Below are positions 33,256 to 40,933 of a stretch of 64,000 bases of DNA, piece by piece. Below the pieces are notes generated by a model. That model did not search any database, was not told where the DNA came from, and was given only the letters and a program-made list of their open reading frames with translations. Source of the DNA: Streptomyces sp. 2131.1. GTDB taxonomy: Bacteria; Actinomycetota; Actinomycetes; Streptomycetales; Streptomycetaceae. The position numbers and the translations under genes were made by a program. Where the stretch lies: positions 4,886,001 through 4,950,000 of the forward strand of contig NZ_FNSY01000001.1 in the NCBI RefSeq assembly GCF_900105515.1, written 5' to 3'. The first letter of the stretch is position 1; the number at the start of each line of letters is the position of its first letter.

Positions 33256-35187
33256 CTAGTCGACCTCGGCGACCGCCTGCGCGAACTGCGCCGCGTACAG
33301 CCGGGCGTAGGCGCCCTTCGCGTCCAGCAGTTCGTCGTGCGTGCCCTGCTCCACGATCGAGCCGTTCTCCATGACCAGGATGACGTCGGCATCCCGGATG
33401 GTGGAGAGCCGGTGCGCGATCACGAAGCTCGTACGGCCGTGCGCGAGGCCCGCCATCGCCTTCTGGATCAGTACCTCGGTCCGGGTGTCGACGGAGCTGG
33501 TCGCCTCGTCGAGCACCAGTATCACCGGGTCGGACAGGAACGCCCGGGCGATCGTGATCAGCTGCTTCTCACCCGCGCTGACCCCGGAGCCCTCGTCGTC
33601 GATCACCGTGTCGTAGCCGTCCGGCAGGGTCCGGATGAAGCGGTCGGCGTGTGCCGCCCGCGCCGCCTCCTCGATCCGCTCCCGGCTGACGTCGCCGGAG
33701 GCCCCGTAGGCGATGTTCTCCGCGATCGTCCCGCCGAACAGCCAGGTGTCCTGGAGGACCATGCCGATGCCCGAACGCAGGTCGGCCCGCGACATCTTCG
33801 CGATGTCGACGCCGTCCAGCGTGATCCGGCCGCCCGTCACCTCGTAGAACCGCATCAGCAGGTTGACCAGCGTCGTCTTGCCGGCGCCGGTCGGGCCGAC
33901 GATCGCGACCGTGTGGCCCGGCTCGACGTTCAGCGACAGGTCCTCGATGAGCGGCTTCTCGGGGTCGTAGCGGAACGCCACGTTCTCCAGCGCGACGCTG
34001 CCGCGCAGGATGCCGGGGTGCTCGCCCTCGCCCTTCGCCGGATCGGGCTCCTGCTCCTCGGCGTCCAGCAGCTCGAAGATCCGCTCCGCCGACGCCACAC
34101 CGGACTGCACCAGGTTCGCCATCGAGGCGACCTGGGTCAGCGGCATCGAGAACTGCCGCGAGTACTGGATGAACGCCTGCACATCACCGATCGACAGCGC
34201 GCCGGAGGCGACCCGCAGCCCGCCGACGACGGCGATCAGCACGTAGTTCAGGTTCGACACGAACATCATCAGCGGCTGCATGATCCCGCTGTTGAACTGC
34301 GCCTTGAACCCGGCCTCGTACAGTGCCTCGTTCTGCTCGGCGAAGTCCTTCGCGGACTCCTCCTGCCGGCCGAAGACCTTCACCAGCGTGTGCCCGGTGT
34401 ACATCTCCTCGATGTGGGCGTTGAGCTTGCCGGTGACCTTCCACTGCTGCACGAACTGCGGCTGCGAGCGCTTGCCGACCTTCGTCGCCACGACCACCGA
34501 CAGCGGCACCGTCACCAGCGCGACCAGCGCCAGCAGCGGCGAGATCCAGAACATCATCACCAGCACGCCGATGATGGTCAGCAGCGAGTTGATGAGCTGG
34601 CCCATCGTCTGCTGCATCGTCTGCGAGATGTTGTCGATGTCGTTCGTCGCCCGGCTCAGCACCTCGCCGCGCTTGGCACGGTCGAAGTACGAGAGCGGCA
34701 GCCGCGACAGCTTCGTCTGGATGTCCTCGCGCAGCTGGAACACGACCCGGTTGATGATCCGGATCGACAGCCGCGTCGACACGAGCATCAGCAGCCCGGC
34801 GCCGACGTACACCGCCAGCGCCATCAGCAGGACGTCGCCCACCGCGCCGAAGTCGATGCCCTGTCCCGGCGTGAAGTCCACCTTGGAGAGCATGTCGGCC
34901 AGGCCGCTGTTGCTCCTGCGCAGGCCCTCGACGGCCTGCTCCTTGGTCGTCCCGGCGTCCATGCCGCGGCCGACGACCCCGGCGAACACCAGGTCGGTCG
35001 CGCGGCCCAGGATCTTCGGGCCGACCACGGAGAGCGCGACGCTGCACGCGACCGCGACCAGCATCACGTACAGCGTGTTCTTCTCGGCGGCGAAGCGCTT
35101 CAGAAGCCGCTTCGAGGACCCCTTGAAGTCCATGGACCGCTCGGTCGGCGCCCCGCCCGCCATCATGCGTCCGCCAGGCCCGGCCAT
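33256..35187 (-). CDS. ABC exporter half-transporter with catalytic NBD motifs and degenerate signature
   Basis: This is the second half of a type IV ABC exporter, with a six-helix membrane domain (about 35-340) and an ATPase domain (about 390-635), 643 residues in all. Walker A GPTGAGKTT is near 430, Walker B VILVLDEATSS has the catalytic Glu, and the H-loop is IAHRLST. The signature reads VSAGEKQ instead of LSGGQ. Its ATG overlaps the upstream gene's stop by one base (TAATG), so the halves are co-translated. The complementary defects in the partner show one consensus and one degenerate ATP site. The substrate is unknown; relatives export drugs or peptides. Confidence 0.93.
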   Translation of the reverse strand: MAGPGGRMMAGGAPTERSMDFKGSSKRLLKRFAAEKNTLYVMLVAVACSVALSVVGPKILGRATDLVFAGVVGRGMDAGTTKEQAVEGLRRSNSGLADMLSKVDFTPGQGIDFGAVGDVLLMALAVYVGAGLLMLVSTRLSIRIINRVVFQLREDIQTKLSRLPLSYFDRAKRGEVLSRATNDIDNISQTMQQTMGQLINSLLTIIGVLVMMFWISPLLALVALVTVPLSVVVATKVGKRSQPQFVQQWKVTGKLNAHIEEMYTGHTLVKVFGRQEESAKDFAEQNEALYEAGFKAQFNSGIMQPLMMFVSNLNYVLIAVVGGLRVASGALSIGDVQAFIQYSRQFSMPLTQVASMANLVQSGVASAERIFELLDAEEQEPDPAKGEGEHPGILRGSVALENVAFRYDPEKPLIEDLSLNVEPGHTVAIVGPTGAGKTTLVNLLMRFYEVTGGRITLDGVDIAKMSRADLRSGIGMVLQDTWLFGGTIAENIAYGASGDVSRERIEEAARAAHADRFIRTLPDGYDTVIDDEGSGVSAGEKQLITIARAFLSDPVILVLDEATSSVDTRTEVLIQKAMAGLAHGRTSFVIAHRLSTIRDADVILVMENGSIVEQGTHDELLDAKGAYARLYAAQFAQAVAEVD

Positions 35188-36920
35188 TACGCGGCCTCCG
35201 CTTCCGTCAGCTGGGAGAGCACGATCTCCCGGTACGTGTCATTGCCGTCCATCAGCTCGTGATGGGTGCCGGTCCCGACGACCCGCCCCTCGTCCAGCAC
35301 GATGATCCGGTCGGCCTCCCGGATGGTGGAGACCCGCTGGGCCACGATCACCACGGTGGCCTCCGCGGTCTCCCGCCCGAGCGCCGCCCGCAGCGCCGCG
35401 TCCGTCGCGTAGTCCAGCGCCGAGAACGAGTCGTCGAAGAGGTAGATCTCCGGGCGCTGCACCAGGGTCCGCGCGATCGACAGCCGCTGGCGCTGACCGC
35501 CGGAGACGTTGGTGCCGCCCTGCGCGATCGGCGCGTCGAGCCCGTGCTCCAGGGCCTCGACGAACTCCTTCGCCTGGGCGACCTCCAGCGCGTGCCACAG
35601 CTCCTCGTCGGTCGCGTCCGGATTCCCGTACCGCAGGTTCGTCGCGACCGTCCCCGAGAACAGGTACGGCTTCTGCGGGACCAGGCTCACGGTCTTGGCC
35701 AGCAGCACCGGGTCCAGGGTCCGCACGTCCGTGCCGTCGACCAGCACCTGGCCGTCCGTCACGTCGAACAGCCGGGGTACGAGCCCGAGAAGCGTCGACT
35801 TCCCGCTGCCCGTCGACCCGATGATCGCGGTCGTCTCGCCCGGCCGCGCCACCAGGTCCACCGCCCGCAGCACCGGCTCCTCGGCGCCCGGGTAGCGGAA
35901 GTCCGCGCCGCGCACCTCCAGATGCCCGTGGGCGCGCAGCTCCCGCACCGGCTCCACCGGCGGGACGACGCTGGACTCGGTCTCCAGGACCTCCTGGACG
36001 CGCTCCGCGCACACCTCGGCGCGCGGCACCATCATGAACATGAAGGTGGCCATCATCACCGACATGACGATCTGCATCAGATAGGCGAGGAACGCGGTGA
36101 GCGCGCCGATCTCCATCCCGCCGCTGTCGATGCGGTGCGCGCCGAACCAGACGACGGCGATCGACGACACGTTCACGACGGTCATCACCGTCGGGAACAT
36201 CAGGGCCATCAGCCGGCCCGTCGACAGCGCCACGTCCGTCAGCTCGGTGTTGGCGCCCCGGAAGCGCCCCTCCTCGTAGTCGTCGCGCACGAAGGCGCGG
36301 ATGACGCGGTTGCCGGTGATCTGCTCGCGCAGCACCCGGTTGACCGTGTCGAGCCGCTTCTGCATCTGCCGGAACAGCGGGCGCATCTTCCGCACGATCA
36401 GGCTGACCGCGACCCCGAGGACCGGCACCACCGCGAGCAGCACCGCCGAGAGCGGCACGTCCTGGCCGAGCGCCATGATGATGCCGCCGACACACATGAT
36501 GGGCGCCGACACCATCAGCGTGAACGTCATCAGGACCAGCATCTGTATCTGCTGGACGTCATTGGTCGTACGGGTGATCAGCGAGGGCGCGCCGAACCGC
36601 CCGACCTCGCGCGAGGAGAACGACTGCACCCGGTCGAAGACCGACGCCCGCACGTCCCGCCCGAGCGCGGAGGCGGTACGGGCACCGATGTAGACGGCCC
36701 CGATGTTGCAGACCACCTGGGCGATGCTGACGACGATCATCACGCCGCCGTACTGGAGGATGTAGCCCGTGTCTCCCTGGACGACACCGTTGTCGATGAT
36801 GTCGGCGTTGAGGGTCGGCAGGTAGAGGGTGGCGCAGGTCTGCAGCAGCTGGAAGACGACCAGCACCGCGATCGGTTTCTTGTACGGACCGAGATAGGCC
36901 CGCAGAATTTTTATGAGCAC
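35187..36920 (-). CDS. ABC exporter half-transporter with degenerate Walker B and H-loop
   Basis: This 577-residue partner of the gene at 33256 has a membrane domain (about 15-300) and an ATPase domain (about 335-570). Walker A GSTGSGKSTLL and the signature VSGGQRQRLS are canonical. The Walker B catalytic glutamate is replaced by Asp (IYLFDDSFSALD), and the H-loop His by Gln (VAQRVST). These changes are typical of the non-catalytic half in heterodimeric exporters such as TM287/288 or BmrCD. GTG 36920 starts the frame with MLIKILRAYLGPYKK. The AT-rich stretch 37000-37040 upstream probably holds the promoter. Confidence 0.93.
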   Translation of the reverse strand: MLIKILRAYLGPYKKPIAVLVVFQLLQTCATLYLPTLNADIIDNGVVQGDTGYILQYGGVMIVVSIAQVVCNIGAVYIGARTASALGRDVRASVFDRVQSFSSREVGRFGAPSLITRTTNDVQQIQMLVLMTFTLMVSAPIMCVGGIIMALGQDVPLSAVLLAVVPVLGVAVSLIVRKMRPLFRQMQKRLDTVNRVLREQITGNRVIRAFVRDDYEEGRFRGANTELTDVALSTGRLMALMFPTVMTVVNVSSIAVVWFGAHRIDSGGMEIGALTAFLAYLMQIVMSVMMATFMFMMVPRAEVCAERVQEVLETESSVVPPVEPVRELRAHGHLEVRGADFRYPGAEEPVLRAVDLVARPGETTAIIGSTGSGKSTLLGLVPRLFDVTDGQVLVDGTDVRTLDPVLLAKTVSLVPQKPYLFSGTVATNLRYGNPDATDEELWHALEVAQAKEFVEALEHGLDAPIAQGGTNVSGGQRQRLSIARTLVQRPEIYLFDDSFSALDYATDAALRAALGRETAEATVVIVAQRVSTIREADRIIVLDEGRVVGTGTHHELMDGNDTYREIVLSQLTEAEAA

Positions 36921-37055
36921 GCGTGTCTCTCGGAGTCGGCGTAGGTCGGGTGAGCCGACCCATCTTCCGGCACCGCTCGCCGGGACCGCGAACGTTTTTA
37001 TTCAAGTCCAGGTCAAAAAACGGACCCGGTCCATAATTTCGCGGTCCCTCCGCAC
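36921..37055 (-). promoter_or_regulatory. AT-rich promoter region of the ABC exporter operon
   Basis: On the minus strand a TTGACC lies near 37017, followed by TAAAAACG, within a run of A/T tracts (about 36997-37040) unusual for this genome. No single best -10 can be fixed. Confidence 0.35.
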
Positions 37056-38501
37056 TCACCGTGTCGAGTCGAACGCTCCCGGGTGAATCTGGTCCCGCGT
37101 CGCGATGTACTGCTGGCGCACCGCCTGCCCCACCGGCAGCTCCTCGCCCGGCTCCAGCACCTGCGCCGCCGCGCCCTGCCAGGCCGGCGGAGTGCGCCCG
37201 TCCAGCGCCCCCTGCGAGACCCCGAGCGCCCAGGCCGCCTGACGGGCCGCCCCCAGCGCCGCGTACTGGGCGGGCTGCGGCACGACCACCTGCGTGCCCA
37301 GCACCGAGGGCGCCAGCTGCCGCACCGTCGGCAGCTCGGCCGCCGCGCCCAGCAGGAAGACCCGCCGCACCTCCACGCCCCGGCCGCGCAGCACGTCGAG
37401 CGCGTCCGCCAGCGAGCAGAGCATCCCCTCGAATGCCGCCCGCGCCAGGTGCTCCGGCTTCATCGACTCGCGCCTGAGCCCGCACAGCGTCCCCGCGGTG
37501 TGCGGCAGCTGCGGGGTCCGCTCGCCCTCCAGATACGGCAGGAGCACGAGCCCCGAGGAGCCGGGCGTCGACTTCAGGGCCAGCGCGGACAGCGCGTCGA
37601 GACCCTCCACGTCCAGCATCTCGGCGGTCCCGCGCAGCGCGCGTACGGCGTTCGACGTGTGCACCACCGGCAGGTGCATGCCCGTCGCGTCGGCGAACGA
37701 GGTGATCATCCCGGTCGGATCGGCCAGCGCCTCGTGGTGCACGGCCATCACGGAACCCGAGGCCCCCAGCGACACGACCGCGTCCCCGACGCCGACCCCC
37801 AGGCCGAACGCCGCCGCCATGGTCTCGCCGGTCCCGGCGGAGATCAGCAGCCCCTCCGGCGTCGTCCCGGCCGCCTCGGATGGACCCAGCACCTCCGGCA
37901 GCGCCGCCTGGTGCCCGAGCGCCAGCTCCACCAGGTCCGGCCGGTAGGACTCCGTCCCCGCCGACCAGTACCCGGTCCCGGAAGCGGCGCCCCGGTCGGT
38001 GGTCCGCCGGGCCGGCCGCCCGAGCAGCTGCCACACCAGCCAGTCGTGCGGCTGCAGCACCGCCGCCACCCGCTGCGCCGGCTCCGGCTCGGTCCGGGCC
38101 AGCCAGCGCAGCTTGGCCACCGGCTGCGCGGCCTGCGGCACCGCCCCGACCGCCTCGGCCCAGGCCTGCCGCCCGCCGAGCCCGTCGATCAGATCGGCCG
38201 CCGCGGCCTGCGCCCGCTTGTCGTTGCCGAGCAGCGCCGGACGTACGAGGTTGCCCTGGTGGTCCAGCGGAACGAGCCCGTGCTGCTGCGCGGAGACGCC
38301 GATCGCCTGCACGCCTTCGAGCAGCCCGCCGGTGGCGGCCTCACCGAGGGAGAGCAGCCACGCCTGCGGGTCGGCCTCGGTGGCCTTCGCCTCGACGGGG
38401 TGCGGGGCGTACCCCTCGCGCAGTACGGCGCCCGTGTCCGTATCGCAGACCACGATGTGTGTGAACGCGGAAGAACTGTCCAAGCCGGCGACTATGCCCA
38501 T
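37056..38501 (-). CDS. xylB: FGGY-family carbohydrate kinase, xylulokinase-like
   Basis: This 481-residue sugar kinase has the N-terminal phosphate motif IVAGLDSSSAFTHIVVCD, the substrate region GVSAQQHGLVPLD (about 68-80), and TDRGAASGTGYW. The ATPase motifs include SLGASGSVMAVH and VRRVFLLGAAAELP. It resembles D-xylulose kinases, which feed xylulose-5-phosphate into the pentose phosphate pathway, but other pentuloses are possible. No isomerase or transporter is adjacent. I chose ATG 38501 because a CAGAAT -10 (38513-38508) ends 6 bases before it, suggesting a leaderless mRNA. Confidence 0.82.
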   Translation of the reverse strand: MGIVAGLDSSSAFTHIVVCDTDTGAVLREGYAPHPVEAKATEADPQAWLLSLGEAATGGLLEGVQAIGVSAQQHGLVPLDHQGNLVRPALLGNDKRAQAAAADLIDGLGGRQAWAEAVGAVPQAAQPVAKLRWLARTEPEPAQRVAAVLQPHDWLVWQLLGRPARRTTDRGAASGTGYWSAGTESYRPDLVELALGHQAALPEVLGPSEAAGTTPEGLLISAGTGETMAAAFGLGVGVGDAVVSLGASGSVMAVHHEALADPTGMITSFADATGMHLPVVHTSNAVRALRGTAEMLDVEGLDALSALALKSTPGSSGLVLLPYLEGERTPQLPHTAGTLCGLRRESMKPEHLARAAFEGMLCSLADALDVLRGRGVEVRRVFLLGAAAELPTVRQLAPSVLGTQVVVPQPAQYAALGAARQAAWALGVSQGALDGRTPPAWQGAAAQVLEPGEELPVGQAVRQQYIATRDQIHPGAFDSTR

Positions 38502-38570
38502 ACACAGATTCTGCCGCACCCCCGGCGGTTTCCCTTACCGGTGGTGCGGCAGAAGCCGTGGCGCGGCCGA

Positions 38571-38876
38571 CTAGGTGTTGGTGGTCCCCCAGTCGTCCGC
38601 CGCGCCGTTCCCGGTCCCGCGCCCCCGGAAGGACCGCACCCGGTCCGTCACGGATGCCGGCACCTTGTCGCCGACCTTCTCGCCCACCGCGTGGTACGCC
38701 TTCCCCGCGAACTCACGGCCGCTCTGGGCCGCGGTCTCGCAGGTATTGCGCACGGCCGGGTTCTGGGCGAACTGGCGCGCGGACTTCTTCAGCTGCTCGT
38801 AACGCTCGCGCCCGGCCCGCGTGCCGAGCACGTAACCGAGGGCCACTCCGGCGATGAACGTGAGCCGGTACCGCAT
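38571..38876 (-). CDS. Small YtxH-like membrane protein
   Basis: This 101-residue protein has a short N-terminal hydrophobic segment (LTFIAGVALGYVLGTRAGRERY) and then an amphipathic, charged helical region. It is of the type found in YtxH/general-stress membrane proteins. The GYVLGTRAGRERYEQL pattern is widespread in actinobacteria. The function is unknown. ATG 38876 has GGAAGG 9 bases upstream; GTG 38885 would leave no spacing to that site. Confidence 0.75.
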   Translation of the reverse strand: MRYRLTFIAGVALGYVLGTRAGRERYEQLKKSARQFAQNPAVRNTCETAAQSGREFAGKAYHAVGEKVGDKVPASVTDRVRSFRGRGTGNGAADDWGTTNT

Positions 38877-38958
38877 GGCTGCCACCCTTCCTTCGCTCCG
38901 TGCGACGTGTGCTGCCCGCCTACCCGCAGACGCCCGAGATCACCCCGGCCGATACCGA

Positions 38959-38990
38959 TTGGCAAAGCACCCCCCTGCTTGCGCTAATGT
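38959..38990 (+). promoter_or_regulatory. Candidate promoter of the tRNA-Asn pair
   Basis: TTGGCA (38959-38964) and TAATGT (38985-38990) are 20 bp apart and lie 66 bases before the first tRNA. The spacing is long, so the -35 is uncertain. Confidence 0.45.
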
Positions 38991-39056
38991 ATGTGTCGCA
39001 GCGAACGCGCGCCGCCCGGCATCCGCCAGGCAGGTACGTTCGAGGCACCGCAGCAA

Positions 39057-39129
39057 TCCCCTGTAGCTCAATTGGCAGAGCAGCCGGCTGTTAACCGGCA
39101 GGTTACTGGTTCGAGTCCAGTCGGGGGAG
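39057..39129 (+). tRNA. tRNA-Asn(GTT), first copy
   Basis: This 73-nt cloverleaf has acceptor TCCCCTG pairing with CGGGGGA and the D-arm GCTC...GAGC. The anticodon loop CTGTTAA has GTT at 39090-39092 on a perfect 5-bp GCCGG/CCGGC stem. The T-arm is ACTGG-TTCGAGT-CCAGT. The 3' CCA is not encoded. It is followed after 5 bases by a second copy. Confidence 0.97.
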
Positions 39130-39134
39130 CGCGA

Positions 39135-39207
39135 TCCCCTGTAGCTCAATTGGCAGAGCATTCGGCTGTTAACCGGAGGGTTACTGGTTCGAGTCCAGTC
39201 GGGGGAG
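39135..39207 (+). tRNA. tRNA-Asn(GTT), second copy with altered anticodon stem
   Basis: This copy matches the first except in the anticodon stem, where TTCGG pairs with CCGGA (including one T-G wobble), and at the next base. The anticodon GTT is at 39168-39170. The CCA is not encoded. A rho-independent terminator follows directly. Confidence 0.96.
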
Positions 39208-39217
39208 CGATCGGAAG

Positions 39218-39240
39218 AGGACCCCTCAGGGGTCCTTTTT
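39218..39240 (+). terminator. Intrinsic terminator of the tRNA-Asn operon
   Basis: AGGACCCC-TCA-GGGGTCCT is followed by TTTT. It is one of the few terminators here with a real U-tract, located 11 bases after the second tRNA-Asn. Confidence 0.9.
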
Positions 39241-39373
39241 CGTGTGCCAGGAACCGGCCGCCGGGCAGCGCCGTCTTCATGGTCATCAGCAGCCGGGCAT
39301 CCGCAGCGGGAGATCGTATGACCGGCTATGCTGCGGCAGACGGTGCGCACACATGTACGCGCCACGCCGAGAC

Positions 39374-39447
39374 GGGGCGGTAGCTCAGCCGGTTAGAGCA
39401 GCGGACTCATAATCCGTCGGCCGTGGGTTCGAGTCCCACCCGCCCCA
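39374..39447 (+). tRNA. tRNA with CAT anticodon, probably Ile2 (lysidine-type), possibly Met
   Basis: This 74-nt cloverleaf has acceptor GGGGCGG/CCGCCCC, discriminator A at 39447, D-arm GCTC...GAGC, anticodon CAT at 39408-39410 on GCGGA/TCCGT, and T-arm GTGGG-TTCGAGT-CCCAC. It is not an initiator, because the three G-C pairs of the anticodon stem base are missing. The C5-G68 acceptor pair and GGACTCATAATCC arm resemble lysidine-modified tRNA-Ile2. Elongator Met cannot be excluded by eye. The CCA is not encoded. The accessory block begins just downstream. Confidence 0.85.
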
Positions 39448-39453
39448 CCCAGC

Positions 39454-39485
39454 TTCCCCAGGCAGAATCGTTCTGACCTGGGGAA
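39454..39485 (+). terminator. Hairpin after the CAT tRNA
   Basis: TTCCCCAGGCAGAA pairs with TTCTG-A-CCTGGGGAA around TCG, with one bulged base, 6 bases after the tRNA. Confidence 0.7.
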
Positions 39486-39698
39486 ACGCGTTTTCCGGGG
39501 ATGTTTTCGGGTGTGGCGACCGCCTCTGGGGTGTGGTGATCGCCAGCCCTCGCGGGCCGAAGGTGTTCTCCGGGTGGCTTTGGTCTGGTGGTTTGTGGCG
39601 ACGCCTCCGTGAGGGCGTCGCGGAACGGTCCCACGACCGTTGGGGGAGTGCCGCGCTCCGCTCGACCGCCCCGCATCGGCGTGCCATCGCCCCCTCCG

Positions 39699-39866
39699 AT
39701 CCCCCTCCGCGTCGGCGCGCAGGCCGGCGAAGTCGCTGTCCACGTGGAGCACCGTGTGCCCGTGAAGGACCGCTGTCGCACACACCACGAGGTCGATGGC
39801 CCCGGCGGCGAGGTGCTGCGCCCGCTGGGTGAGCTTGTACTGCGCGGTGTCGACCCAGCGCCAGGC
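39699..39866 (-). pseudogene. Degraded PIN-domain (VapC-like) toxin fragment
   Basis: A minus-strand reading gives AHLAAGAIDLVVCATAVLHG-type sequence followed by HTVLHVDSDFAGLR. This is the characteristic C-terminal third of VapC/PIN nucleases, with the conserved Asp residues before LVVCATA and in VDSDF. The N-terminal two thirds and the first catalytic Asp are missing, and the surrounding reading is non-coding. No antitoxin remnant was recognised. A decayed toxin next to a tRNA gene marks this as an insertion-prone site. Confidence 0.55.
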
Positions 39867-40094
39867 GTTCTTGGGGACCGGCGGGCAGTCCGGGCGGGTG
39901 GTGGTGGGCGACGGCCCGGTGCCCGGGCGGGCAGGGGCTGGTTCCGATCTCTTCGGTCGTGACCCGCTCCCGCACTGTTCTGCGTGAGTGGAGCCACAGG
40001 TCACGAGAAGGGGGATATTGGTCCGAATGGCTGACATGCTGGGCGGCGAGGTCAGTATCCTGAGCGCCGAGATCCTGGTCGGCGGGGGGCGCGC

Positions 40095-40913
40095 ATGTCT
40101 GGCTCATACACGGTGTACCGCAAGGCAGTTCGGGGGGACTGGGCGGACTGGTGGCTGGCCTGGCCGCTGGTGCAGCGGGTAGCGGTAGGAGACGTTCTCC
40201 ATAACTTGGACGGCCGCGTTCGGACGGCCGGGGTGCTGTCGGATCGGGGGGTCGGGTTCACCCTGCGCCCGGGTCTCCCGCACAGGGATTTTCTGTACGA
40301 CGCCCAAGGAACCGTATCGGTTCGGTTCAAGACGGCCGGTGCCGCGATGGACGGTTTCGCGTCTCTCGCCGTCGCCGATCTCGGGGCGGCCGTCGAGTTC
40401 ACGAAGAGCAAGTCCGCCCTGGTGGTGTTCACGGGCATGGTGGAGAGCGGCGTGGCGAACCACCCCGGGCTCGCGGCGGAGCTGGTCCGTCAGAGCTGGG
40501 ACACCTGGGACGACTCGCTGCTGGCGGTGACCCAGGTGGTGACCGCGCGGTCCGGCACATTGATGACGAGCGGCGCGAGCAGCGCCTCTGCCGAACTGCG
40601 CCTGCAGGCCGGGGCCGGCCAGGCGCAGTTGGGGCTCGCCGATCTCGCGGCGGGGGCTTCGATCCTGCGGGCACAGGGTCTGTCCGAGCAGTGGACGGGC
40701 GGGGAGTGCACACCGTTCTTCCGCGTGGTGCGGCTCAGGAAACCGTGGTTCGGAGCGGCGAAGGCGGACTACGGACCTCGTCAGCCCGGCCGCGGCGCCG
40801 GGCCGGTGCCGGTCCCGCCCGTGCTGTTGGAGGAGGCACTGGACGATCCGGGCGCGGTGCTGGAAGAGGTAGGACCGGAGGAACAGCCGGGTTTCGATCC
40901 TTCCGGGGAGTAG
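40095..40913 (+). CDS. Unknown 272-residue protein, first gene of protease-ATPase operon; candidate effector
   Basis: I do not recognise a family with certainty. It has no signal peptide or clear membrane helix. It appears mostly beta-structured (alternating strands such as GTVSVRFKT, AAVEFTKSKSALVVFTG, DSLLAVTQVVTARSGTLMTSG, SASAELRLQ, FFRVVRLRKPW), with a flexible Pro/Glu-rich acidic tail from about residue 220. The order of strands and the tail loosely recall bacterial gasdermins, which are also encoded beside CHAT proteases. However, there is no N-terminal cysteine for acylation. Overall length (272) fits. The pore-former idea is inference only. GGGGGG precedes ATG 40095. The CHAT gene starts 20 bases later. 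Confidence 0.7.
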   Translation: MSGSYTVYRKAVRGDWADWWLAWPLVQRVAVGDVLHNLDGRVRTAGVLSDRGVGFTLRPGLPHRDFLYDAQGTVSVRFKTAGAAMDGFASLAVADLGAAVEFTKSKSALVVFTGMVESGVANHPGLAAELVRQSWDTWDDSLLAVTQVVTARSGTLMTSGASSASAELRLQAGAGQAQLGLADLAAGASILRAQGLSEQWTGGECTPFFRVVRLRKPWFGAAKADYGPRQPGRGAGPVPVPPVLLEEALDDPGAVLEEVGPEEQPGFDPSGE

Positions 40914-40933
40914 ACGGGGGGCTGGCGAGGATC

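Larger units (their letters stand above)
39448..40094. other. 647-bp junction between the CAT tRNA and the accessory operon
   Basis: This stretch holds a terminator hairpin (39454-39485), a degraded PIN-like fragment on the minus strand (about 39699-39866) and the promoter region of the accessory operon. A GAAGGGGGATATT sequence lies near 40007. A short overlapping ORF starting at ATG 40028 (MADMLGGEVSILSAEIL) precedes the first accessory gene and may be a leader or chance. Confidence 0.5.

Noticed and set aside
39374..39447. Initiator tRNA-Met
   Set aside because: The anticodon stem lacks the three consecutive G-C pairs at its base and the acceptor starts with a paired G, unlike bacterial initiators.
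39385..40107. Minus-strand ORFs of 190-240 codons over the CAT tRNA and junction
   Set aside because: They run through the tRNA gene and a terminator hairpin and have no consistent codon bias. Only the short PIN-like stretch is recognisable, so it is kept as a fragment.
40691..40933. Longer start for the CHAT protein overlapping the first operon gene
   Set aside because: The extension is an Arg/Gly-rich out-of-frame reading of the upstream gene; ATG 40934 has better context.
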